DNA from: Diplolepis rosae
Lineage: Eukaryota; Arthropoda; Insecta; Hymenoptera; Diplolepididae
Assembly: GCA_030998225.1 (NCBI GenBank)
Contig: JAPYXD010000754.1
Location: 7,006,001 to 7,070,000 of the forward strand
Direction of reading: 5' to 3'
Length of the DNA: 64,000 nt
Of this stretch, positions 10,301 through 21,135 are shown piece by piece. The notes below the pieces were generated by a model. The model ran no database searches and had not been told where the DNA came from. It worked only from the letters and a program-made list of their open reading frames with translations. A program made the position numbers and the translations under genes. The stretch's first letter is position 1; each line of letters starts with the position of its first letter.

Positions 10301-13300
10301 CTACTAGTGGATATACTGGTCGACGATCTTTCAAATCTTTTATTATCGGTACACATATATGTATGTATATGCTATATTTCTGATAATATGCAAAAATTTT
10401 GAATAAAGCCTAAATCATTGGTATTATGCTTATCATACTAATATTAATTTCTTGAATTATTAGATTCAGATAAACATTTTTCATCAGTAAAATAGTTTTG
10501 AAGAAACCTTGAGGTTTCCTCTATTCTTTCGAATTTGTAAATCCTCTGAGAAATATTAAAACATCCTATTATAAATATTATAAGTTATTTGAAATTTCCT
10601 GAACTCTGCTGATAATCCCCTAATTAGAAGTTGCTTGAAAAGGCGAAATTTCTTAAAAACATTTCTGAAATCCTTGGAAAAATTATATACTCACAGTATA
10701 TAATTCATTCCCAGGTGCGAATTGACCGTCGGCCCACGATTGGTCCAACCTAGTTGGTCAGAGGTCGGGCCAACTAATGAAATGATAACGCTATCCGTCC
10801 ATTGGCGTGAACAGTTGGCCCGACGCCGGGTGCCGGAGATGGGCCGTCTTAGGCAAAATATGCTTGTATAATTTAGTTGATAATATGCCGACGATTGGTT
10901 CAACCGTGGCCCAGAGGTGGGCCAACTGAACTGTCACGATCATCTAAAGCAATTCCTGAAAATATACAAAATCTCTTAGAACTTTATAAATTTCTTTAAA
11001 TTTTCCTTTAAGTTATTTCAATTAAAAGTTCTAATTTTCATCAAAATCCTTTGAATTTGTTGAAATATTTTTGAAACAAACAATAAATATTTCAACGTTT
11101 ATTTATATTTATAATATCGCATAACTTACGGAAATTGTTTAAATAAATATTTTAAAGTATTTTATTCCTAATCTCTCAAAATACAATATTATAAAATCCT
11201 TCAAAACATAAGGAACACTTTGAAAAACTATTAAATAGACTTTCCAGAATGAAAAGTTTCTTTTAGTCCTATAAAACAAGAATCATATAAGAAAGCCACG
11301 TGTGCGTTTAAAAAAATATTTATTCGGTCATTTATTTATTCGGTATTTTCTGTAAAAAAAACACTCTATAGAAAAAATTTAGTGCATAACTTTTAACTTG
11401 ATCTAAACAAATCATTTCGTCAAATAAAGCAAGATTTTTGGTTAAGGTAGTGCGATCACGAAAATTAGACCTTAGGCAAAAATAGATAATTTTCTCCTAT
11501 TTTTGAAATTGAATTAATTATTATCAAATACAGCAATTTGTTTATAAAAATTTTGTTTTGAAAAATTGTTTTTTTATAATTTCAGCCATTAAAGAATTCA
11601 TTTTCAAAAATCGGAAACGGTCAAGTTGTAGAGAATCTTTTTCCTAAAAAAATGAACCGTGATTTGTTAGAATCGCATCATTTTTAAAAATTTGGCTCGA
11701 AGCGATAAGAAAATAAGTTTGGGCAAAAATAAAATTTATTAATAAATTAATTTTTTTGTGTTTTAAATTTTTTTCATGAAAAATAATCTTTTCTCTTTCA
11801 AATTAGCCCTTCAATAATAATATTGCTATTCTTGAAAGCAAAATTATCTATTTTCGCCTAAGGTCTAATTTTCGTGATCGTACTACCTAAAGTCAAACAA
11901 AATTTGATTGAATCAACTGTTGTATTTGTTTTATTTAACCAAATCGTATATCCAAATCAACCATCTTTGGTTGCATAAAACTAATTTTTTAGTTGAATCA
12001 ACAGAAAATTTGATCAACCGTATAATAAACAAGTCCTTTAGATGATCTAACTAAATTTTGGTTGGATTAACTTAATAATTTTCAGAGTGAAGTTGCATCC
12101 TATAAAATTAGGGTCTGGGAAAAAATATATAATTATACATTCAATAATTACAAAATTATTATTCATAAAATTGTTTTAAATAAATAGTGGCGAAATACAG
12201 TTAGTCGAAAGCGTCTTTTTTTCCACAGAAAAATTTTCAAATTCTTTAAATATAATAATTCAAATTTAAAGAATTTGAATTTGATTTGCTTTATTGCGAT
12301 ATATGGGTTTGAAATTGTCTACGAGGACTCCTGTCGGCAACATATCTTATCTGATACGCGACTAATGATCCTCCGATAGTGTAGCCAGTGGTAAAAATTT
12401 CGAACTCAACCATCTAATTTAATAATATAATAATATTTGCTATGTTCGCTGATTGGCTTTAGGGTCCAGAAATGAAAATAACAGTAGTTTTAATCAAACT
12501 TTTCGACTCTAATTGAAGTCTTTATTAGTGATATTTATTTCTAAAATATAAAAAATGTAACTTGAAAATATTGCACATATGAGTCCTATTTTGGAATAAA
12601 ACTTTGGTATTTTGAAAAAAAATATGAGAAAATTTGCATAAAATGATACAGAAAATTTTATAAGAACACATGAAAATTCTTAAGAAAAAATATTGAATAC
12701 TAGCACATAAACAAGAGCATTAAAAACAAAACATTACAAAAGTAATGTTTTTCTTGCATTATCTAATCTAATTTTGTTTATGTTTTAAAAATAAAGATCA
12801 CTGATGAAGACTTCGATCAGAGTCGAAACCTTTGATTAAAACTACTGTTTTCTCATTTATGGACCCTAAAACCAATCAGCGAACACTGCAAATATAGTTA
12901 TTGAGGGTCAATATAATTCCTGTTTTTTAAATAATATAATAATAGAGAGAAGTCGCACAATTTCCCCGCGTAAAGAAACCTAATAAAACTAATTAAGATT
13001 CGGAAAAAATTAAGTCTAAAGTTATATTTTTTAAATTTCCAGTGGTGGAAGCGGAAGAGGAGTTCGTCCAGTCTATCTGCGTTGCTTCAGGGGCACAGTA
13101 TCATGGCGATATCCCCGAGGAGCCCTAAGAGTGGTACTTTCAGGAAGTGAAGGACTTCGAGGATACCGTGGCTGTATTAAAGTCTCAGGCCCAGCAAGGG
13201 TCTACCTTGAAGGGAAGACTTCTCTGAGACCTCTATATTCACCAAACGATGGTAAGCACGGTGCATATCATCGGTGTTTCCACTCAAATGGTCAACTAGC

Positions 13301-15729
13301 CGCCCTCTACGTGGAGGCTGACGAACCTTCCTCTGGAAAGAATAAGGTCACACTTCAATATGACCTTGAAAAACAGAAGGATGAGGAAGAGGCTGAGTGC
13401 AGGCCATGTTCGAATGAAGAACTGGCCGAGGCATATTGTCAAAGTAATCTCGTCGCCAGAGGAACTGTCAGCGCAGTTGAGAAGAGACCGGATCTAGAGG
13501 CTGCTGAACTGGTCCTTAGAGTCACCAAGACACTCAGTCAAGTTTATGATAACGAGGTATTTATTGAATTATTTTTTTATTTTTTAGTAAAAACCTGCCT
13601 TTAGAAATCGTCAAAGACAAAACTGACTTAAGGGGGGAGATACCTCTAGAACCCTTAAAAAAAGCAGTTTTTTTCAATTTTATTCTGGGAGAATGAAAAC
13701 GAAGCAAGTCCGGATTTTTTGCACATATTAGAAGACATTATTTAACTTCAAAAAAACAATTTTTTCATGATAGAAAAATACAAAATGGCGGAAATATGAC
13801 GGATCCCGTCGATAGCGTCGCTGCTAACATTTTTTGCGACCGTCAACTTCCTGGCTAGGTTTTTCATCTGAAACGATAAAAGAAAATTTTTTGTAAATCG
13901 GAAAGCTTTTATCGAGTGCATAGCAGGGGGGTTTTGAGAATTTCGAAAAATTGGGTATTTCGTGAAAAAGTAACATTTTTACCCGTGTTTTTTGACATGA
14001 AAATAGTTAAACAACTGTAGAAATACTATTTTTCTCGAAAAAGCGCCCTACCACGCACTTGAATATAGAATTATCTATAAAATACCGTTTCATTCAAGTA
14101 AATCGGTTGAATAGTTTGCTCGCAATCTTGACGGCCGGATGAAAAAAATTAGTTTCGAGAAAACGAGCCTCAAAGTTTTTGTACATGAAAAAATATGTTC
14201 CATTCAACTTAAGGGTTACCAATAGAACTTTGGGATTATATTTTTGAATAGTTTTTCAATCGATTTAAGTAAAAAAAAAATTTTTGATTTTTTGAAAGTT
14301 CTAGAGGTATCTCCCCCCTTAAAAGTTCATGAAATATCGCTTAGATGAATCTAGATCTAAATATAGTTTTACAATTTTAATCAATTTATTTATTCACCTT
14401 ATTTTCTAGTGAAACAGTATTTTCAAAAATACGTATTAAAACTGTATAAAAGCTAGAAGATAATTAATTTTAGATATAATCTTTTTATTTGAAAACCTCA
14501 GGATTAGTTTTTAATTGTAATGCCTTGAAGTTAGAATTATTTTAAGTTATAAAAAAATTTTGAGTTACATTTTTTCCTGGACCCTAAAGCCAACTAAGAA
14601 CATCAACAATATTTGAATATTATTGAAAAAATTTGAAAATTACAGTGGTTGCTTAAGAAACATTTTATCTTATTATTTCTGAATATGTTTGTTTGACAGT
14701 GAAAAATAAAAATTCAAGGTGGATAATAATTTTTATTCAGTCCATAAATTCCAAATATCCTTATACTCTTGAATTCAAATCTCTTAAATTTTATTCACCA
14801 TCTTTTTGTGATTTAATCTTCTAAAAGTTTTGGAATTCAGAATATAGTAAGATTTTTCAAGTATTTTCTAAAACTTCAAACTATGTACACTCGAGCTCCA
14901 ATAATACGAGACGAAGCGAGCGGAATTTTTCCCCTTCTACCTCCACCTTATTCGAGAGTAAGGCGCGTGCAAGTGCGCACTGCCAGTAATAGGCCTGTGT
15001 GCGTTCTCACGCATTACCCCCGAAATCTAAACGTCTCAGAAGTAGGGGCCCCTTACACTCTCGTATTTTGAGAGTTACCGATTCCCGAGCTTGTATTCTT
15101 GGAGTTCGAGTGTAATTTCAAATTTTTTAAGTTTCGAAATTCTCTTTATTTATTTATTTCGAGAGGTTTAGAAATATAAAATTAGGATTGAAAAACTGTA
15201 ACAAAAATCCCCTGTTTTTTACATTTTTTTCCAAATTTCTTAAGGCCGTGTGGTAGGCTCTAACGTCACCAATTATGCACGTCCACTTCATAATTAAAAT
15301 AATAATCTTAACAAATTTTCCAGAGAAGACAGTAATGCGTTACCTTTTTCTGCATTGCTGTCTTCTCTGGAAAGTTTATTTAAATTATTATTTTATTAAT
15401 AAAGTGATCGTATGTAATTGGTTATGTCAGGCCCTACCACACGTTCTTAACATTTTATGATTTCCTCTGACTTGTAAAAATAATAGAATACTAATTTTTG
15501 TTTACTTTTATAGGACAACGAAGTGGACGCCGTTAATGATGATAGTCTTCAGAAGGAAGTTCGAATCCGAGTTTCTACTACTTGTGACGCTCGTCACGGC
15601 CAGGGAGAATTTGTGATAATGGCTAAAAGAAAATTGGGGGATTTGACTTTAGTCTGTGCACCAAGATTAGAAGCTTGGGCCGAGGCAGTTCGGGAAATGG
15701 ATACTGCGCCATGCCTTCTCAAAAGTTAG
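7376..15729 (+). CDS. Metrnl: Meteorin-family secreted protein (meteorin / meteorin-like), 3 exons, 289 aa
   Basis: Coding exons are 7376-7515, 13043-13556 and 15514-15729; they sum to 870 nt. The start has a good context (A at -3) and opens a hydrophobic signal peptide (about residues 1-28). The mature part follows the meteorin pattern: a first Cys in CDWTGSG, then VYLRC, a W-x-YP-x-GAL block, an ECRPCSNEEL block and a C-terminal TLVCAPRLEAW block. I count ten cysteines (42, 61, 91, 125, 166, 169, 179, 242, 266, 285), the number expected in mature vertebrate meteorins, and the length is close to vertebrate METRN (about 290 aa). The family has a CUB-like N-terminal and an NTR-like C-terminal domain, is secreted, and acts as a neurotrophic/metabolic cytokine in vertebrates; the insect role is unknown. 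Intron 1 (5.5 kb) and intron 2 (2.0 kb) hold many MITEs. METRN versus METRNL cannot be decided here. An AATAAA lies about 35 bp after the stop. Confidence 0.9.
8111..8305. mobile_element. MITE, 195 bp, in meteorin intron 1
   Basis: Ends ACTACACTGGGAAAAAAATG and ACTACAATAAGAAAAAAATG (the latter on the complement), followed on both sides by CTATTGAATCTATA. No protein. Confidence 0.75.
9344..9555. repeat. MITE fragment, CACTCAGAAA / AATCCAACCA family
   Basis: Left end CACTCAGAAATGATC followed by TTAGTTAATCCAACCAAAAT; the body repeats CCAAC and TTGGTT words. The right end is poor (TCATTCTGAAT near 9550). It is related to 11364-12091. Confidence 0.5.
10691..10935. repeat. G+C-rich repeat with GGGCCAACT words
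   Basis: Two related stretches, CCGTCGGCCCACGATTGGTC near 10729 and GCCGACGATTGGTTCAACC near 10888, each followed by AGAGGT(C/G)GGGCCAACT. A partial direct repeat about 160 bp apart in otherwise A+T-rich intron. Confidence 0.5.
11364..12091. mobile_element. MITE of the AATCCAACCA family, invaded by another MITE
   Basis: The right end GGTTGGATTAACTTAATAAT followed by TTTCAGAGTG mirrors the left end of the 9344 copy. The left end (CACTCTATAGAAAAAATTTA) is weaker. The element at 11443-11890 sits inside it. Confidence 0.45.
11443..11890. mobile_element. MITE with ~48-bp inverted ends
   Basis: Ends AAGGTAGTGCGATCACGAAA and AGGTAGTACGATCACGAAAA (complement), continuing through TTAGACCTTAGGC on both sides. 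Nearly perfect pairing over about 48 bp. No protein. Confidence 0.8.
12195..12420 (+). repeat. SINE body without tRNA head
   Basis: Begins AGTCGAAAGCGTCTTTTTTT and keeps the body landmarks TTGAAATTGTCTACGAGGAC, TCTGATACGCGACTA and GATCCTCCGATA, but is cut off before the A and B boxes. 5' truncation is typical of reverse-transcribed copies. Confidence 0.7.
12444..12884. mobile_element. MITE, GTTCGCTGATTGGCTTTAGG family, 441 bp
   Basis: Left end GTTCGCTGATTGGCTTTAGG then GTCCAGAAATGA; right end is its complement ending CCAATCAGCGAAC. Inner arms pair as well (AACTACTGTTTTC; AGTCGAAA). TATTGAGGGTCAATAT beyond the right end suggests the element may extend further, as in the copy at 4805. Confidence 0.8.
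13628..14322. mobile_element. TTAA-flanked element, 695 bp, 25-bp perfect inverted ends
   Basis: Left end TTAAGGGGGGAGATACCTCT, right end its exact complement, together 25 bp without mismatch, bounded by TTAA. TTAA target sites and G/C-run ends suit the piggyBac superfamily. The interior has no transposase, so this is a non-autonomous copy. Confidence 0.8.
14545..14625. repeat. Partial right arm of the TTTAGGGTCC family
   Basis: GAGTTACATTTTTTCCTGGA then CCCTAAAGCCAACTAAG, matching the right arm at 5205-5255. The left arm is missing. Confidence 0.5.
14886..15114. mobile_element. MITE, 229 bp, TACACTCGAGCTCC ends
   Basis: Ends TACACTCGAGCTCCAATAAT and TACACTCGAACTCCAAGAAT (complement), two mismatches. 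The body is G+C-rich relative to the intron. The 62-codon frame inside is not protein-like. Confidence 0.75.
15240..15450. mobile_element. Full-length palindromic MITE, 211 bp, TTAA ends
   Basis: The whole element folds back on itself: left TTAAGGCCGTGTGGTAGGCT and right complement TTAAGAACGTGTGGTAGGGC, continuing to a centre of TTTCCAGAGAAGACAG(T/C)AATGC. It lies 63 bp before the last meteorin exon. Confidence 0.8.
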
Positions 15730-16994
15730 CGACATGGAATACTATCTTTTGCAGTTTTCGTAAATAAAAGAAAAAAAAAACATTCGTGCAAATGTATCAA
15801 TTTTAAAAAACTCTGTGAGAAAAGCAATTTCAATATCACACCGTGCAATGTGCAACTTGGTCATTAAACGCGTCTGTGAATGCCCAAACATAAATGTAAG
15901 AATTCGATGTAAGACCCTGATACGATCATCTTCAAGCGACACTTTATACTCATCTATTGGAATGACAAAAAACTCGTAGAGCAGAATGTCTTGAAAATTC
16001 TTCAAAATTTATGTATACTTAAGTCGAAAAATAGGGGAAATTTCGGGTCCTGCCTCCTTAAACTCAGGTAATTCTTAGATGAAAACAATCAGGACCGTCA
16101 AAACTATTTCAGTATAGGGGCTTTAGACTATATTTCTGCACAATATTTCTTTTCAGTGCACCTTCTTTGATTTCTTTGGAAATTTCATACTTTTCTCTAA
16201 ATGATAAGAATTTTCTCTTCTTTTGTTCACTTATTTCGTACCGTATAACCTTAATAGAGTTCATACGCTACTTAAGGACTTCAAGTTGTTTATATCGCCA
16301 TTCTTTCGACCCCCCGCATCGCACAATTATCAAACTAATTCTAAGAAGCTCCTAAACCCAGTTCCCCTATTATCCGACTTGAGTGTAATACTAAAGAATT
16401 TGAAACATATTGATCCGCGTGATGTAAATAGGTATATATTTTTGTGTATGTACATAAATGATGTACTTCGAGGATAAGATACCGATCTCGGAACTGTGAT
16501 ATTATTGTATTATAAGAGATTTAAAAACGGATTTATTAACGTTTATATATGTATAAATTTATCTTTAAAAACCAGAGAAAGAGAATAAAAAGAAGGGAGA
16601 ATTGGAAACTTTCTTTATTTGTTATTTACTTCCTATTCTGATTTTTTTAAAGTTATTAATTTTTCAAATTTAACGAATTTGAAATCGTTCTGTGGAATGT
16701 AGGCGTTGGTAAAAATTTCCAACTCAGCCATCTAATTTGAAAGGTATTAATTTTTTTCTTAATTTATATTTTTCTTTGCTCTGATAAACTATGTCATCAT
16801 ATAATCAAACTTCCTTTAAGGGTAGAAATCTAACTGAATTTGACTAAGTTCTTTCTGCAACGAGAAATTTAATTTTATATTTATTTTTGTTAAAATATGT
16901 TGAATGTGAAAAACGACCAACAAAATTAATTTGGAAATATTTATAATTTTTATGATTATAGTCTGAATTTATTCAAAAGTTCATGGCCGAAATA
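15730..16994. other. Downstream of meteorin; degraded SINE fragment only
   Basis: Contains the meteorin 3' UTR and probable poly(A) signal near 15762. At about 16640-16745 a worn SINE body is visible (GGAATGTAGGCGTTGGTAAA and CAACTCAGCCATCTAATTTG). No gene seen. Confidence 0.5.
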
Positions 16995-17250
16995 GATGTC
17001 ATATACCAAAATAGTATATTTCGTATCAAGTGCGAAAAGGCGTATTTTAACGCAAGAGCGAGACACGACTCGCTCACGCATTAAAATACGTTCCGCACGT
17101 GATATGAACGATACTTTTTGTTCGCTGTATACCGAAAGTTAACCGAGTTGATGTCATTTTGCGTGCGGAAAGTTGATTTTCCGCACAAAATTTTACCGCA
17201 CTAATGCGGGAAAATCAACTTTCCCCACGCAAAACGACAACGACTAGGCT
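16995..17250. repeat. Nested inverted repeats with GCG-rich arms
   Basis: Two hairpins side by side. One pairs GTGCGAAAAGGCGTATTTTA with its complement near 17080; the other pairs GGAAAGTTGATTTTCCGCA with TGCGGGAAAATCAACTTTCC (17177-17223), flanked by TTTTGCGTG and CACGCAAAA. Probably one MITE. Confidence 0.6.
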
Positions 17251-18419
17251 AACTTACGGCGTACGGCGCACAAACAAGCCTTTTTTTCTTTTTTGTTTAC
17301 ATCTATCTAGTACGAAAAATTCATTTTAGTTGATAGTTATCTAATAATGTCAGACTGTAATTTCAATTACCGACATCGCGTGATCTAATTGATCCACTGT
17401 CTTAAAAACTACAAATTTTGTTGATCATTTTTCACATTAATCATATTTCAACAGAAATAAATATAAAATTAGATTTTTCGTTGCAGACATTGTTAGTCAC
17501 AGCAAAGAAAAACATAATTGCAACCTACAAAAGTATCAATTTTTTAAATATTTAATGCAATCGGTACGAGAATCTTGACCGGATCGAGACCTTCGGGGAA
17601 TTTCTATCTTTATAAACAAAAATTTTCAAACGTGTGTTCAAGACCCTTAAATTTTGGCCTTTCTTTTAAATAAGGACTATGTTGATGAATGAAGTCGAAT
17701 TTTGCCTAAAAATTGTTGTTTTATTAGTCATCTTACGAACTTATTGAGTGATGTGTTAAATACATGTACAGATAAAAATTAAACATCAGAAAGAAATCAA
17801 ATGTTATCAAGCTAACTAAAAATAAATATAATATCAACATAATCACGACGTGAATATATTTGGTCAATTGAAAATTTTTATCGAATTTTCAATAAAAACG
17901 ATATTCTGTATTTTATAAATCCAACACTAAGATAAGTATTTTTTTTAATCAACCAAAATATTTTGCTTAGAAAATGACTGACTGCAGTTTTATTTAAATC
18001 AAACTAATATTGATATTGATTTAATCAAATTTCATTTTATTTAACTAAAAACCTTGGGTTCTTTAACAAAATGGTTTGCTTCGATCATTACTTCTTGAAC
18101 ATTTCATGGAAGGGACGCATGAATATCCCCCAAATTCTATATTTTCTAAAATTAATTTGACCGAAATTCATGTCACAAAATTATCATGTTCCCTAATCAC
18201 TTTTTCTACAAATCATCATTTGTCATAATTTTCTTACACCCAGAAAAAAATATAGTTGATCTAATCAGATCATTTTGTTTAATGAAGCAATATTCTTGGT
18301 TAAATGAAATGAAAATTGGTTAAAGCAACCAAAATTTGACCGAATGGACAAAAATGTTTTGACAAATGATGATTCAGGGAAATAAAAGTTAGGGTTCGTT
18401 CAAGTATTACGCAAGCATA
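17251..18419. other. Intergenic, worn MITE ends only
   Basis: TGATCTAATTGATCCACTG near 17382 and CACCCAGAAAAAAATATAGT at 18239 look like fragments of the TTAA and CACTCAGAAA families. No gene. Confidence 0.4.
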
Positions 18420-18436
18420 CCCCCCCCCCCCCCCCC
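18420..18436. repeat. Run of 17 C
   Basis: An uninterrupted C17 in an A+T-rich stretch, preceded by TTCGTTCAAGTATTACGCAA. On the minus strand it is a G-run able to form a quadruplex. Confidence 0.9.
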
Positions 18437-18929
18437 AAATACAGACTTTTGGGAATATCCATGAATCCTTTCATGAAAATGTATGCTATATAGATTTTTC
18501 TTACAATCAGAAATTGGACAAAATTTTTCAATCGACCCAATAAAAGAAACAATGAATAAAATCATAATAAAAAATAAGTAATATTGATAGATCTTACCTT
18601 TTTCATTGTCGCACCATGCATAACGCATCAAAAAAGAACACTCGTTGATATGTACTTACGGTTGTGAACGTTCATTGAACGATGACAACATTTCTTTTCA
18701 ACAAAAATGAATTATTATGTTGATATTTAGGACCCTTCAAATATATAATATTAGGTCATAAAATACACGCTACTTTTTAAATTAATGAGGTAGAAACTAA
18801 TAATTTTTTTAAATATATATATTCTCCACTGTTCAATGAATGTTCTGAACTGCAAGTGCATCTCTCATAGAGTTTTGAAATTCTCAAGAATTTCAGTTCA
18901 TATAATTTTAGTGAGTATACAGGGTGTCT

Positions 18930-19525
18930 AAAAAGTCCCGGGACGGTTGAATATTTCCTCAGGTAAAATATTTTTCAAAAAAGTGAAGGTCATTCCTGAA
19001 GTAAATTTCAACGAGGAATTCAATGGTGACCTTCATTTTGACCTTGAAGTTGACCTTCATGGCTTTTTCAAGGTCAACTTTGATTTTTTAAATGGAAACC
19101 CCCTTTTGTTACATCTGCAATTGATAGAGCGGAAAATTCTACGTTCAGATACGTACCCAAGTCATAGGTCAATTGTAACGTTCAAGGTCAATTAGAGGTT
19201 ATTTGAAATAAACAAAGTTTTCCAAGAGGTCAGTGCAATTCCTGAAGTATTTTTCAACGGGGAATTCAATGGTGATCTTCATTTTGACCTTGAAGTTGAC
19301 CTTCGTGGCTTTTTGAAGGTCAAATTTGTTTTTTTTTAATGGGAACTCCAGTTTTTCACATCTGCAATCGATAGAGCGAAAAATACTACGTTCAAGTACG
19401 TACCCAAGTCATAGGTCAATTGTAGCGTTCAAGGTCAATTAGAGGTTATCTGAAATAAATAAAGTTTTCCAAGAGATCAGTGCAATTCCTAATGTATTTT
19501 TTAACGGGGAATTCAATGGTGAGCT
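18930..19525. repeat. Tandem repeat (~246-bp unit, about 2.3 copies) rich in AAGGTCA half-sites
   Basis: Unit marks CAATGGTGA occur at 19021, 19267 and 19514 (spacings 246 and 247). The left edge reads CAGGGTGTCTAAAAAGTCCC. Within the units AAGGTCA or its complement occurs at least ten times, several as TCAAGGTCA and several in close pairs (TTTTGACCTTGAAGTTGACC). The 82-codon frame here only reflects the repeat. Confidence 0.85.
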
Positions 19526-20838
19526 CTGTATTGATCTTGGTTACAGCGTTTTGAATGTTGTAAAATCATATGTATAGGAAATTTTTCATTAAAAGTTCCA
19601 GGAGTTCTGGTGAGAGTTCTGTTCTTCCCCAAAGAGTTATATCGAAAAGTCCTATATCGTTTTTCAATACCTAAGTCAATACCTAAGAGATATTTTTTTT
19701 GTTAAAAAACAATTAAGATTTAAAAATTTATTTTTCAATTTTTAAGAAATTTTATGATGGTCAACAAGTAAAAGACAAAGCTCTTCTGATTTCTTGAAAT
19801 GTGAAAATTGATTCTTTAAACTACAAAAATTATGTAAAAACTTTAAACATTATTTCCGTATCATATAGGGCGTACGATTGAAATTTTTTCAAGCAGTCAA
19901 GGAAAAAGGGAAATTATAATAATTGAGCATTAATATTTGGTTCAAAAAACAGTTTTCGTTCCCGTTTTGCACTTTTACTACAGTCCTTTGGTCAAAATGA
20001 ATAGAAAGCTTTAGGAAGAATATGATAACCGAGGGAAAACGAGATAGACATATTTAATCTTCATACACTGAATAAAATACGCGAACTACAGAGCCAATTT
20101 AATTGAATTAACTAGAAAAAATAATAAAATCAACTTGAAAAGCAGTTAAATATATCAAATTTTTAGTTAATTTAACTATGTTTGCTCTGTATTAAGCGTA
20201 TTTTTCTACTATTCTTATTTTCTGCAATGATAAAATGTCATTAAAAATTGATCAATAAATTTCCCACATTTGCCATTGTCTAAAAGCAAAAAAATTGACA
20301 CAGAGATTAAATCGTCACAGAAAAAAGTAAGAGTTCAAAAGGAACCGCCTTGTGTTTAAAATAAAACGTATTAAACTTCAAAACTAACCAAAGCGGTTTA
20401 TTTTGAGTTTATTGCAGTCCATTTTGAACACTTTTTTCTATAAGGGATATTTTATTACATACAATAAAAATAAAAAAATTTTACTAGTCGTCACTATGTG
20501 ATGTATAAAAATACAACTTGCCTTTGTGCCGTTTTGGAAAATTTGTCTTTCAGCATGATGAAAACAAGAGGAACTCAAAAATTTATATGCCGCATGCTTT
20601 CTTTCTTGTAGCAATGATGACAACATTCGCTCTTTCTAGCTTCTAAGTCTGTATGTTCTGCAAGTCAGTTTCTCCAGCTTCATTCAGACCGTTTTATCCT
20701 GCAATTCAGTGAAGAAAGTAACAATTAGTGTGTAAAGCGTATTTTAATTTTTGAAATATTAGATGTCATTTTTTATTAATAATTTTTTACTCTTGGGTGA
20801 AGTGAAGGAGAGAATTTTGAAAGTAAATAATATATTTT
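19526..20838. other. Intergenic; one probable small MITE
   Basis: About 20318-20445 has imperfect inverted ends (AGAAAAAAGTAAGAGTTCAA against a complement ending CACTTTTTTCT, with GGAACCGC/GCGGTTT inside). The rest shows nothing. Confidence 0.4.
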
Positions 20839-21135
20839 AATATTTAAAGAATTTGAAAATCTTTCTGTGGAAAAAATGACGCTTTCGACTGCGCTGGGAT
20901 TCGAGCCCAGGTCTTTCGATTGCCAATCCCAGCGCAGTCGAAAGCGTCATTTTTTCCACAGAAAGATTTTCAAATTCTTTAAATATTGAATTTATTTGCA
21001 TTATTTGCGATATAAGAGTTTGAGATTGTCTACGAGGACACCTGTCGACAACGTATCCTATCTGATACGCGACTAGTGATCCTCCGATAATGTAGGCAGT
21101 GACAAAAATTTCAAACTCAACTAATTAATTTGAAA
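20839..21135 (+). repeat. SINE copy preceded by its own inverted segment: 63-bp perfect foldback
   Basis: Arms 20839-20901 and 20925-20987 are exact reverse complements (63 bp, 23-nt loop). The left arm is SINE body and part of the tRNA head in minus orientation; at 20925 the sequence switches to plus orientation (AATCCCAGCGCAGTCGAAAG) and continues through the SINE body to the tail CAAACTCAACTAATTAATTT. Confidence 0.9.

Larger units (their letters stand above)
7516..13042 (+). other. Meteorin intron 1 (5.5 kb)
   Basis: Donor AAG/GTCAGT and acceptor TTTCCAG, phase 2. It is filled with repeats listed separately (8111-8305, 9344-9555, 10691-10935, 11364-12091, 12195-12420, 12444-12884). No coding exon with family resemblance was found inside. 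Confidence 0.8.
13557..15513 (+). other. Meteorin intron 2 (2.0 kb)
   Basis: Donor GAG/GTATTT and acceptor TTTATAG, phase 0. It holds three complete MITEs and one partial, listed separately. No extra exon recognised. Confidence 0.8.

Noticed and set aside
18947..19195. 82-codon frame with repeated Glu/Phe/Asp/Leu pattern
   Set aside because: It only translates the AAGGTCA-rich tandem repeat, and the next repeat unit does not keep the frame.
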